From: Axinella damicornis
Taxonomy: Eukaryota; Porifera; Demospongiae; Axinellida; Axinellidae
Direction of reading: 5' to 3'
Assembly (NCBI GenBank): GCA_963931865.1
Contig: OZ007505.1
Coordinates: forward strand, 744,001 to 808,000
DNA: 64,000 bases
Shown here: positions 1-11,700 of the stretch, one piece after another
How the letters are laid out: the number at the start of each line of letters is the position of its first letter
Numbering within the stretch: the first letter of the stretch is position 1
Notes under the pieces: model-generated
What the model was told of the DNA's origin: nothing
Databases searched by the model: none
What the model saw: the letters and a program-made list of their open reading frames with translations, nothing else
Translations under genes and position numbers: made by a program

Positions 1-84
1 TGGGGGTAAAATTTAATTGCCTTATCTCCTCCTGGGAAGATGAGGCATCACCACTCCGTTCCCTCCACAATGATCCACATGCAG

Positions 85-2469
85 GTGCACCAAGAGGTTA
101 CCACAGCAACCTCCATTGCTGAGGACCCCCTCTCCCACAATGCACTCACACTCGCTCACATGGTGTCCTATGACCTGGAAGGGTGCCCTGACCCCGAGGC
201 CCAGGAGCTCTTTGACCTTCTCACCTCCCCCCATGTGGATGTAAGCAGTCTTTCGCACCTTGTTAGTACGTTCATCCATTCCCCTCCCTCTGCACACATC
301 CTCCTCCTCCTTCACACAACTCCCCATCCACACGGATTTGCAACATCCTAGCAAACTCATATGCGCAAAGAGCAGTGTGTGGAGGAGGGAATGTGTGGAG
401 GAGGGAGTGTGTGGAGGAGGGAGGGTGAATATATACGGGCTCCTTTAATTCACTCCCCTCCCCATATACATACATACTCTCCTCCACATATTCCCTCCTA
501 CACACACTGCTCTTTGTGCATTTGACTTTTGCTAGGTTTGCAAATCCTCCACGTTTGAACCGCTTGGAGATGAATTAAGTGGCGACTTAATTGTGCCTAT
601 TCCCCCCTCCACACACTCCCCTCCACTCACCTTCGATCACCCTGTGTACGATCCCCTCCACATGCTCCCCTCCACACACTCCCCTCCACTCACCCTCGAT
701 CACCCTGTGCACATTCCCCTCCATATGCTCCCCTCCACACACTCCCCTCCACTCACCCTCGATCACCTGTGCACGATCCCCTCCACATGCTCCCCTCCAC
801 ACACCCCCTCCTCCCACATACACACAGTCCCTGATCTCTACTCACGATCGAGTGGTCAACAAAGAGTACCCCCTCCAGTCTGTTGCTATGGATACCAGTG
901 TGGTAGAGGAGCAACCTGTGACGATGGTCCGCATCAAGAAAGAGAGAGATCCACTGGTAAATGGAATCTCAGCAGTATCATTGCCGCACAACTACTATAC
1001 TCTCTTGTTGCAGGGGGCGACAGTGAAGACCAGCAAAGATGGCAGCGTACTGATATCTAGGATTCTTTGTGGTGGAGCAGCTGACAAGAGTGGTGAGTGA
1101 CCCTCAACCAATCACACTCATGTGACCAGCACTTCTCAATGGAGTGATAGTGTAGAGTACTCCATGGTACGTACACAGTGCTGGACGTTGTAGTAGCCAT
1201 TGTTGAGCATGTCATGGCTCGTCTGCCAGTTGCTATGCCAGCAACCAACACACTATAGAGCATTTGTTACATTGATCAGCTTAACCTAGTTATAGGGTTG
1301 ATACCTGGTAGTTGGATGTATCTATGTACATACATGTACGTATAACTGCAAGGTTCACAACAACATCACTTCCCGAATGATCGTCACTTGATTCTGATGT
1401 GCTGGTATTCAGAAATGTCCTGCGCACAGACATGTACAAACAAGAACAATGCGACTAGAATGGATGAGACACCTCATTCCCAGGCCACGTCAGAGGCATG
1501 GGAACAATTACGGCTGAATCACGCTATTAAAATTGTCCTCCCTAATTTGAGCCACAAGTATGTGTTGACAACAAACAAAGTAGATTTCTGTTACGGTATT
1601 GTGGGGAACAGTGCCCCTAACACATTTCCCTAGTGATGGCAGATCTAGGAATTTATGAAGGGGGGGGGGGGGGGGGGGGGGGGAAGGGGGCAGCACTGCA
1701 GTCAGGGTGATCTTCTCCCTCGTCCAGGCTTACTTCACTCAGGGGACATAATCCATGAAATCAATGAGCGGCGTGTCAAGGGGTTCTCTGTTGATGAAGT
1801 CGCTGACCTTATGGTGAGTGGGTACCATAAAAACCCTCTCCCCTGGACCGGCCATCAAGGCTGTCATTTTCTGTCTGTCAATGGTGAATACAGCCCTCGG
1901 ATGGATCAAATTTTAGCTCTATATCTCTCACATCATACACTGTGCTGTCATGTCCAGTGATGTCATGATACTGTCATCATGGCTTGCAGTGGTCAGTTGT
2001 ACATGTTATCATTACAGTCATGTGACCTTGATCTTGCTTTTTCAGCAAGGACTGACAGGAACTGTTGTATTCAAGATCACTCCATCCGNNNNNNNNNNNN
2101 NNNNNNNNNNNNNNNNNNNNNNNNNNNNNNNNNNNNNNNNNNNNNNNNNNNNNNNNNNNNNNNNNNNNNNNNNNNNNNNNNNNNNNNNNNNNNNNNNNNN
2201 NNNNNNNNNNNNNNNNNNNNNNNNNNNNNNNNNNNNNNNNNNNNNNNNNNNNNNNNNNNNNNNNNNNNNNNNNNNNNNNNNNNNNNNNGGTCTACGTATA
2301 GCTATATGTAGTCTCGTTCCCATATGTAGAGCTTGCACTAGTTATAGTGTACATAATTATACACTTTCCCACACACATACACACATCACATATACACACA
2401 CACACCACATACACCACAACACATCACAATCATCACACACACACACACACACACACACACCCACACACA

Positions 2470-2525
<56 letters not shown>

Positions 2526-2683
2526 GCATGGCAAAGAGATAGTGACATATGAAGAAATGGTGAAGATAGAGCCTCAGGTTAACAGACCAAGACCCATCAT
2601 GCTGATTGGTAAGCCATCACATCGAGGAGAGCTTAGCACTCACCTTCCACATTATCTTGGCTTTACTTAACCCCAATTAACTC

Positions 2684-2727
<44 letters not shown>

Positions 2728-5700
2728 CCCAGGGTACCCCAATGAATTACTTGTTAACCCCAAGGGGTTCCGTTAACAAACCTGCTTTACTTAATTACCT
2801 ACCTCCACTTCATTAGTCCCCGGGTACCTCGATTAATGACCTAATTAGCCCCCAGCACCCCAGTTAATTACCCACGTCCACCCTGTCAGTGCCCAGTTAA
2901 TTACCCACGTCCACCCTGTCAGTGCCCAGTTAATTACCCACGTCCACCCTGTCAGCCCCCAGAGGTGCCCCCTTTGACATGGAGGGACTGAGAGCAAGAC
3001 TCATCATAGAGAAGCCAGAAAGATTTGGAGCACCTGTCACTCGTAAGTCGTCATCTATGGGTTCAACCATCATGTGACTCATAAGCCACTCCTCCTCTTC
3101 TCCCCTCCCCACCCCTCCTCCATATCCTCGATGTCCTCCACCCCTCCCCACCCTCTTCCCTCCTCCCCTTCCCACCCTCTGACCATTTTTGCCTGCATAA
3201 GTTTACCTACCTCCAACTCCTCTCCCAAATAATACATTCCTGTATACAATGCTACTTTCAGCCTGGGCATGAGGGCTTGATCCTAATCTGACCGACGTCT
3301 TGGCATGTGTGCACCCCTCACCTCTCCTCCACCTCTCCACCCCCTCACCTCTCCACCCCCTCACCTCTCCACCCCCACACCTCTCCACCCCTCCACCTCT
3401 CCACCCCCTCACCTCTCCACCTCCACCCCCTCACCTCTCGACCCCTCCACCTCTCCTCCCCCTCACCTCTCCACCTCTCCAACCCTCCACCTCTCAGACA
3501 CCTCACGTTCCCCTCATTCCTACGAGCTCAATGGGCAACACTTCTTCTTTGTGAGCAGGCAGAAAATGGAGCGAGACATCCAGAACAACCAGTTTATCGA
3601 GCACGGGTACCTGGACGGTGACTATTATGGCACCAGTATCAACTCAATACGGGATGAGACCAACTCGGGGAAGACGTGTCTCCTCGTGCTCATTCCAGCG
3701 GTTAGTGTCATCTTTAATGCACACAGAGTTATCCAAGCCAAGTATACTGACTAGCCAATATACCATCATACTAATGTCTTGATTCAACACACTGTAGGAT
3801 GTGCAATTACCTCTTAATGGTTGATTCATTGTCACAAGGAAGCTGCAATATAGATATAATTACTGTGGCTATTATAACTGTCACCCCATTGCACAGCACT
3901 ATAGCCAAGTAGATGAATACCCTGTGCTTTTTGCAGCAGCTCAGGTCATCTTAGTCCCAGAATACAAATACCATGTCCTATTCTGGCAGTACCATCTGAT
4001 CAGTATGTGACTCAAGGTCAGTGTACTTGGTTTGGCAACTCTGTAAAACTTTTGTTTTGGCTACAAACGTTGTTGCTGCTCCTTGTTGCCAGGCAATGAA
4101 GGTTGCCAGGATCCCAGAGCTGAAGCCATTCATCGTCTACTTCCGACCTCCTTCCACAGACTTCATGAGGCAGCACTGGTTACCAAAGAAGGCTATCAGA
4201 GTGAGTGTACATATTACTGGGACCTGGGTTGATATTCTCAGAAGCAAGATAGGATACTCTTCAGATAGTTTCGTACCAATTAAGCACCAAACTGCTCCCT
4301 CATTACTTTACATTTTGCCCAATCCCAAATATCCTGCCCACCTGGGAGAAATTTCAAAACAAAGCTTCTGTGATGTGGTACAAAACTAGCTTGTGAGCAT
4401 AGGATGCTTCTGCTGCAAGAAGTCAGCACAGGCACGGGGGATGGCCAGCAGAAAAACCAAACCCCATGCAAGAGGTGGAGATATTTCTGCACCAGCCATC
4501 GGAGCAGGCCAGGAAGACTGCAAGCACTAGGAACAGTTTGTGTTTGTGATTGTATGTCCGCATGACCAAAGTAGTCTACAGCACTTGTGCAGCTACTTGC
4601 AGTACAAGCTAGCTGTCTAGAAATAGGTTCTAGGACTTTGACAGTAGTTCACAAAATTTGCTTGCGAACTACCGTCAAAGCCCAAGAACCAATTTCTATA
4701 GAGTATTGCGGAGCACAGTAACATGACGCTAAAGGTGTAGCCCTTGTGTTAGGGTAGATACAGGAATTGTTACCATAGCATCAGCTCAGTTGCCATAGAA
4801 AGGCATTCAGAACAACATGCATGTACAGTGCAGCAGTGTATGCAGCAAGTTTATATCAGCCTACGTAGTTGATGTTCTTTCCAACTTTGTTGTTAGAAGT
4901 TTAAACCTCACAACCACACTTGCTGACAACCGCATTCCTTAATATTCTAATTTCGAAGCTGTTTCCTATGCGGACAAGAAATTCAAGAGGTTTGAACTGT
5001 GTTGGGGAGCAGCAGGCAGCTGGTAGTTCATCAGCACCACTTCCGACATTTTGAGGAAGACGCAACAAGAGAAATTGAGGAAGATGTGACAAGAGAATTT
5101 TTCGAGGTGACTCTGAACAAGCACCGCTGCAATAATTAATATTGGTAGAGACTGGTAAGACAATGATAATTTGGTTGAGGCCCACTTCAGAGAAGACTAC
5201 GGTGAAGTGGTGGAGCTTACAGCCTAGCTCTTTGTCATCGGTGAGACTGCGCTTTGCTCTCTCTCCAACCCTGTCAGTAAGCATTGCCATAGTGTTGGCT
5301 CTCTCTGTGGCTGCTTTCTGGTTCGTTTCTCCGTGTATCACCAGCAGTGGCTGCAGCTTCAGGAGCCTTTGACGTCTCCTTGGTGACCGAACTGCAGTAG
5401 GATTGATAACATGGAGCGGAACTCTTCCCTGACCTTCACAACTGCCCTTGATGTTGACAGTCAGTTCAATCTGGACACCCTGCATTGGACTCTTTGAGCT
5501 CCAGAGGTTTTGAAGAAGTTCAGAGATTTCTAATTCCATCCATCCACTGGATTTGTTAAGATTCATTATTTTCACAGTCCCACCGTCAATCGTCTTGTTA
5601 CTCTGTGGATTTCGAAGGTTTGCTGTGATGGTGACATTCACGTGACTCTTTCCGGATGTGACTTGCATGTATGCCCGAAGAACAGCTTTCTTGACCTCAG

Positions 5701-8700
5701 CTATGTCCTCCCACAATTGCCCCAAGCTGAAGACAAATTGAGAGACTCTAGTACAGCTTTCACCGCTCTGCCCAGAAGCACGATAATTGTCCTCAGCAAC
5801 ATCTACAAGTGAGCAAGAAGCCAGTGAATGTGCCTCCAATCCGGCCAACTGCAAATCAACTACTTTGCTAATCACAATTCTAATACAAAGTAGATAGATA
5901 TATATCACATTTGCTAAATCTAGAGAGGCTTTCATTTTCTAGGCCTATACAGCAATGTTAGCTTGCTGGACCAGTGCTACACCATAATAACAATAGATAC
6001 AGAGCTCACCTTTGTCCACAAGGCACCACACTGAAAGCACAGAATCACTGGCACTTTTAAGGATGACCATTTTCATCTGCCAAGCTTCGGTAGAGTTGCT
6101 GCATGTACTGCATTGCAGGCAAGGACCGATCGCTAGCTGCGGTTCTAGCAGTCGGTATACTCTCACTGGCATAGCTCCCTGGTAGAGTGGCTGCAAGTAG
6201 CAGCACGAGTGTGTAGACAGCTTTCATCTTGAGCTTGAAATGAAGTTCCAGGTACTCCAGTGGTAGTGCAGCTAGAAGCAGAGTCTTTTATAGCAAATCT
6301 GCCTCCTCCTCAGCGGCTTCTTTGTCATGAACAGCTGGACAAGCCAGGTGGTGTTGCGGCTCACCACACTATCACGATCACTGAAGCTAAACCTACGCAG
6401 CGCAGGCACGCAAAGATAATTTCATTTCTTTCTCACGCAGAGTTTGCTTTTATGATCTTGTCAACGGAACTACCCAACTACCACAAGATTAGTATTTTAA
6501 GCAGCTGCAGGAAGCAAGGCCTTTCAAAACCTTCATTCAATCAACGCCAGCTGTCATACTCACACTTTGTGGTTGCCAAGCCCTTGTGCAAGGTTTGGTT
6601 CATCAGATTTTGAATTAAACTCAGCAAAATACTAAAATTGGAGATTGCCGTATTACCGTGGCAACAATGTGTATACCACCTGGGGTTCAGGTACAGCATA
6701 GAGAGCAAGTTTCCAGCATTAGTTCCTTGCAGTACGAAAGTTCACACTGCATGCTGACAACAGGTGCATGGGCGTGGAGGCCTGGGAATGAAGCTATAGG
6801 GTTTATGCGTAAATCACAGGTTCTATTATTGCAGTTCGTGATCAGTATTAATTACGATGTCAACTTTAGTGATATTATGTAGGTGTAGAGGACATTCAGT
6901 AACTAAACCTACAGTCAACACTAGTGATTCAGGTCTATTGTGTCAGTATGGTTGTGATTTGCTTTCAGATTCCAAAACACGTGATTTCAAATTCTCACCT
7001 AATCACTAAGTTGACATCAAAGTAGTTAGTGAACTATTATTGATACCATAATGCATGAGTAATGGTGATGTCATCATGATGCATCATGGCATGTCCCTTT
7101 GCATACTGCAGCTGTTCTGCATAGGCATCGTAATTACCACACAAGGATCAAAGTGCTCGAGTCAGGCAATATCTACCATATGCTACATCAGATGATAACA
7201 CAGCCTGGTCTCAGTCCTAGACCCAACCCAGTGTGGAACACTCTCAGTATCGTGGGAGCGAGACTGTCCTGAACCAGTAACACAGTTGTACAGACAAGTC
7301 TGTGTACACTTCTTTCACCCACTTAATGCTCAATCATCCCAAACTGTGAGCCCAAACAGTTCAGTATTGTGGGTATAGGAAGAATTCTAGCTTGACTCGC
7401 AGTAATTACCAGGCAGTGTTTACACTGGGCCTCAGTGGAAATCAACATCCTCTACCTCATGCACTGGACATCCAATTCACTTCATATCTGAGGGGGAGCC
7501 CCTGTGCATGGTTACTAATTGAACCAGGAAGTGTTACCATAGCGGTAAAGTTCAGTTGTCATAGCGAGGGCCTATATACTACATTCAGGGTAGCTGCACA
7601 TGTGCAATGGATTTCTTTGCAAAACAGGAAATGTTAGTCATTAAACTTTGTACCATAGCCAAAAAAAATGCAGCAGTGTATGCATACAGCAAAGCTATGT
7701 TCCTCAAGTTCATTGTCTGAAGTTCAACGCCCACAGGCGCACTTGCTAACAATCAAATTACTAAATGCTTCAATGACTGCTACACCTTGTATGCGGATAA
7801 GTATTGCAAGAGATTGGAGCTCTGATGGGGAGCAGCAGGCAGCTGGTAGTTCATCAGCACCACTTCTGACATTTTGAGGAAGACGTGCCAAGAAAAATTC
7901 ACGAGATGTTTGTGCAAGATAACAAGCACCACTACAATAATTAATATTGGCAGAGCGTGGTGCGAGAATGAGGTGGCCAAACCCTACTTCAGAGAAGTTT
8001 ATTTCAAGATGGTGGAGCTTACAGCCTAGCTCTTTGTCATCGGTGAGACTGCGCTTTGCTCTCTCTCCAACCCTGTCAGTAAGCATTGCCATAGTGTTGG
8101 CTCTTTCTGTGGCTGCTTTCTGGTTCGTTTCTCCGTGTATCACCAGCAGTGGCTGCAGCTTCAGGAGCCTTTGCCGTCTCCTTGGCGACCGAACTGCAGC
8201 AGGATTGATAACATGGAGCGGAACTCTTCCCTGACCTTCACAACTGCCCTTGATGTTGACCGTCAGTTCAATCTGGACATCCTGCATTGGACTCTTTGAG
8301 CTCCAGAGGTTTTGAAGAGATTTCTAATTCCATCCATCCACTGGATTTGTTAAGATTCATTATTTTCACAGTCCCACCGTCAATCGTCTTGTTGCTCTGT
8401 GGATCTCGAAGGTTTGTTGTGATGGTGACATTCACGTGGCTCTTTCCGGATGTGACTTGCATGTATGCCCGAAGAACAGCTTTCTTGACCTCAGCTATGT
8501 CCTCCCACAATTGCCCCAAGCTGAAGACAAATTGAGAGACCCTAGTACAGCTTTCACCGCTCTGCCCAGAAGCACGATAATTGTCCTCAGCAACATCTAC
8601 AAGTGAGCAAGAAGCCAATGAAAGTGCCTCCAATCCGGCCAACTGCAAATCAACTACTTTGCTAATCACAATTCTATTACAAAGTAGATAGATATATATC

Positions 8701-11700
8701 ACATTTGCTAAATCTAGAGAGGCTTTCATTTTCTAGGCCTATACAGCAATGTTAGCTTGCTGGACCAGTGCTACACCATAATAACAATGGATACAGAGCT
8801 CACCTTTGTCCACAAGGCACCACACTGAAAGCACAGAATCACTGGCACTTTTAGGATGGCCATTTTCATCTGCCAAGCTTCGGTAGAGTTGCTGCATGTA
8901 CTGCATTGCAGGCAAGGACCGATCACTAGTTGCGGTTCTAGCAGTTGGTATACTCTCACTGGCTGGTAGAGTGGCTGCAAGTAGCAGCACGAGTGTGTAG
9001 ACAGCTTTCATCTTGAGCTTGAAATGAAGTTCCAGGTACTCCAGTGGTAGTGCAGCTAGAAGCAGAGTCTTTTATAGCAAATCTGCCTCCTCCTCAGCGG
9101 CTTCTTTGTCATGAACAGCTGGACAAGCCAGGTGGTGTTGTGGCTCACCACACTATCACGATCACTGAAGCTAAACCTACGCAGGCACATGCACACAAAG
9201 ATAATTTCCTTTCTTTCTCACGCCGAGTTTGTTTTTAGGACCTTGTCAACGGAACTACCCAACTACCACAAGATTAGTATTTTAAGCAGCTGCAGGAAGC
9301 AAGGCCTTTGAAAACCTTCATTCAATCAACGCCAGCTGTCATACTCACACTTTGTGGTTGCCAAGCCCTTGTGCAAGGTTTGGTGCATCAGATTTTGAAT
9401 TAAACTCAGCAAAATACTAAAATTGGAGATTGCTGTATTACCGTGGCAACAATGTGTATACCACCTGGGGTTCAGGTACAGCATAGAGAGCAAGTTTCCA
9501 GCATTAGTTCCTTGCAGTACGAAAGTTCACACTGCATGCTGACAACAGGTGCATTGGCGTGGAGGCCTGGGAATGAAGCTATAGGGTTTATGCGTAAATC
9601 ACAGGTTCTATTATTGCAGTTCGTGATCTGTATTAATTATGATGTCAACTTTAGTGATATTATGTAGGTGCAGAGGACATTCAGTAACTAAACCTACAGT
9701 CAACACTAGTGATTCAGGTCTATTGTGTCAGTATGGTTGTGATTTGCTTTCAGATTCCAAAACACGTGATTTAAAATTCTCACCTAATCACTAAGTTGAC
9801 ATCAAAGTAGTTAGTGAACTATTATTGATACCATAATGCATGAGTAATGGTGATGTCATCATGATGCATCATGGCATGTCCCTTTGCATACTGCAGCTGT
9901 TCTGCGTAGGCATTGTAATTACCACACATTCCAGATCAAAGTGCTCGAGTCAGCTACCATATGCTACATCAGATGATAACACAGCCTGGTCTCAGTCCTA
10001 GACCCAACCCAGAGTGGAACACTCTCAGTATCGTGGGAGCGAGACTGTCCTGAACCAGTAACACAGTTTACAGACAAGTCTGTGTACACTTCTTTCACCC
10101 ACTTAATGCTCAATCATCCCAAACTGTGAGCCCAAACAGTTCAGTATTGTGGGTATAGGAAGAATTCTAGCTTGACTCGCAGTAATTACCAGGCAGTGTT
10201 TACACTGGGCCTCAGTGGAAATCAACATCCTCTACCTCATGCACTGGACATCCAATTCACTTCATATCTGAGGGGGAGCCCCTGTGCATGGTTACTAATT
10301 GAACCAGGAAGTGTTACCATAGCGGTAAAGTTCAGTTGTCATAGCAAGGGCCTATATACTACATTCAGGGTAGCTACACATGTGTAATGGATTTCTTTGC
10401 AAAACAGGAAATGTTAGTCATTAAACTTTGTACCATAGCAAAAAAAAAATGCAGCAGTGTATGCATACAGCAAAGCTATGTTCCTCAAGTTCATTGTCTG
10501 AAGTTCAACGCCCACAGGCGCACTTGCTAACAACCAAATTACTAAATGCTTGAATGGCTACTACACCTTGTATGCGGATAAGTATTGCAAGAGATTGGAG
10601 CTCTGATGGGGAGCAGCAGGCAGCTGGTAGTTCATCAGCACCACTTCCGACATTTTGAGGAAGACGTGCCAAGAAAAATTCACGAGATGTTTGTGCAAGA
10701 TAACAAGCACCACTACAATAATTAATATTGGCAGAGCGTGGTGCGAGAATGAGGTGGCCAAACCCTACTTCAGAGAAGTTTATTTCAAGATGGTGGAGCT
10801 TACAGCCTAGCTCTTTGTCATCGGTGAGACTGCGCTTTGCTCTCTCTCCAACCCTGTCAGTAAGCATTGCCATAGTGTTGGCTCTTTCTGTGGCTGCTTT
10901 CTGGTTCGTTTCTCCATGTATCACCAGCAGTGGCTGTAGCTTCAGGAGCCTTTGCCGTCTCCTTGGCGACCGAACTGCAGCAGGATTGATAACATGGAGC
11001 GGAACTCTTCCCTGACCTTCACAACTGCCCTTGATGTTGACAGTCAGTTCAATCTGGACATCCTGCATTGGACTCTTTGAGCTCCAGAGGTTTTGAAGAA
11101 GTTCAGAGATTTCTAATTCCATCCATCCACTGGATTTGTTAAGATTCATTATTTTCACAGTCCCACCGTCAATCGTCTTGTTGCTCTGTGGATCTCGAAG
11201 GTTTGTTGTGATGGTGACATTCACGTGGCTCTTTCCGGATGTGACTTGCATGTATGCCCGAAGGACAGCTTTCTTGACCTCAGCTATGTCCTCCCACAAT
11301 TGCCGCAAGCTGAAGACAAATTGAGAGACCCTAGTACAGCTTTCACCGCTCTGCCCAGAAGCGCGATAATTGTCCTCAGCAACATCTACAAGTGAGCAAG
11401 AAGCCAGTGAAAGTGCCTCCAATCCGGCCAACTGCAAATCAACTACTTTGCTAATCACAATTCTATTACAAAGTAGATAGATATATATCACATTTGCTAA
11501 ATCTAGAGAGGCTTTCATTTTCTAGGCCTATACAGCAATGTTAGCTTGCTGGACCAGTGCTACACCATAATAACAATGGATACAGAGCTCACCTTTGTCC
11601 ACAAGGCACCACACTGAAAGCACAGAATCACTGGCACTTTTAGGATGGCCATTTTCATCTGCCAAGCTTCGGTAGAGTTGCTGCATGTACTGCATTGCAG

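Noticed and set aside
1950..2552. Frames running through the N gap
   Set aside because: The gap has no sequence; only the PDZ end before it is supported.
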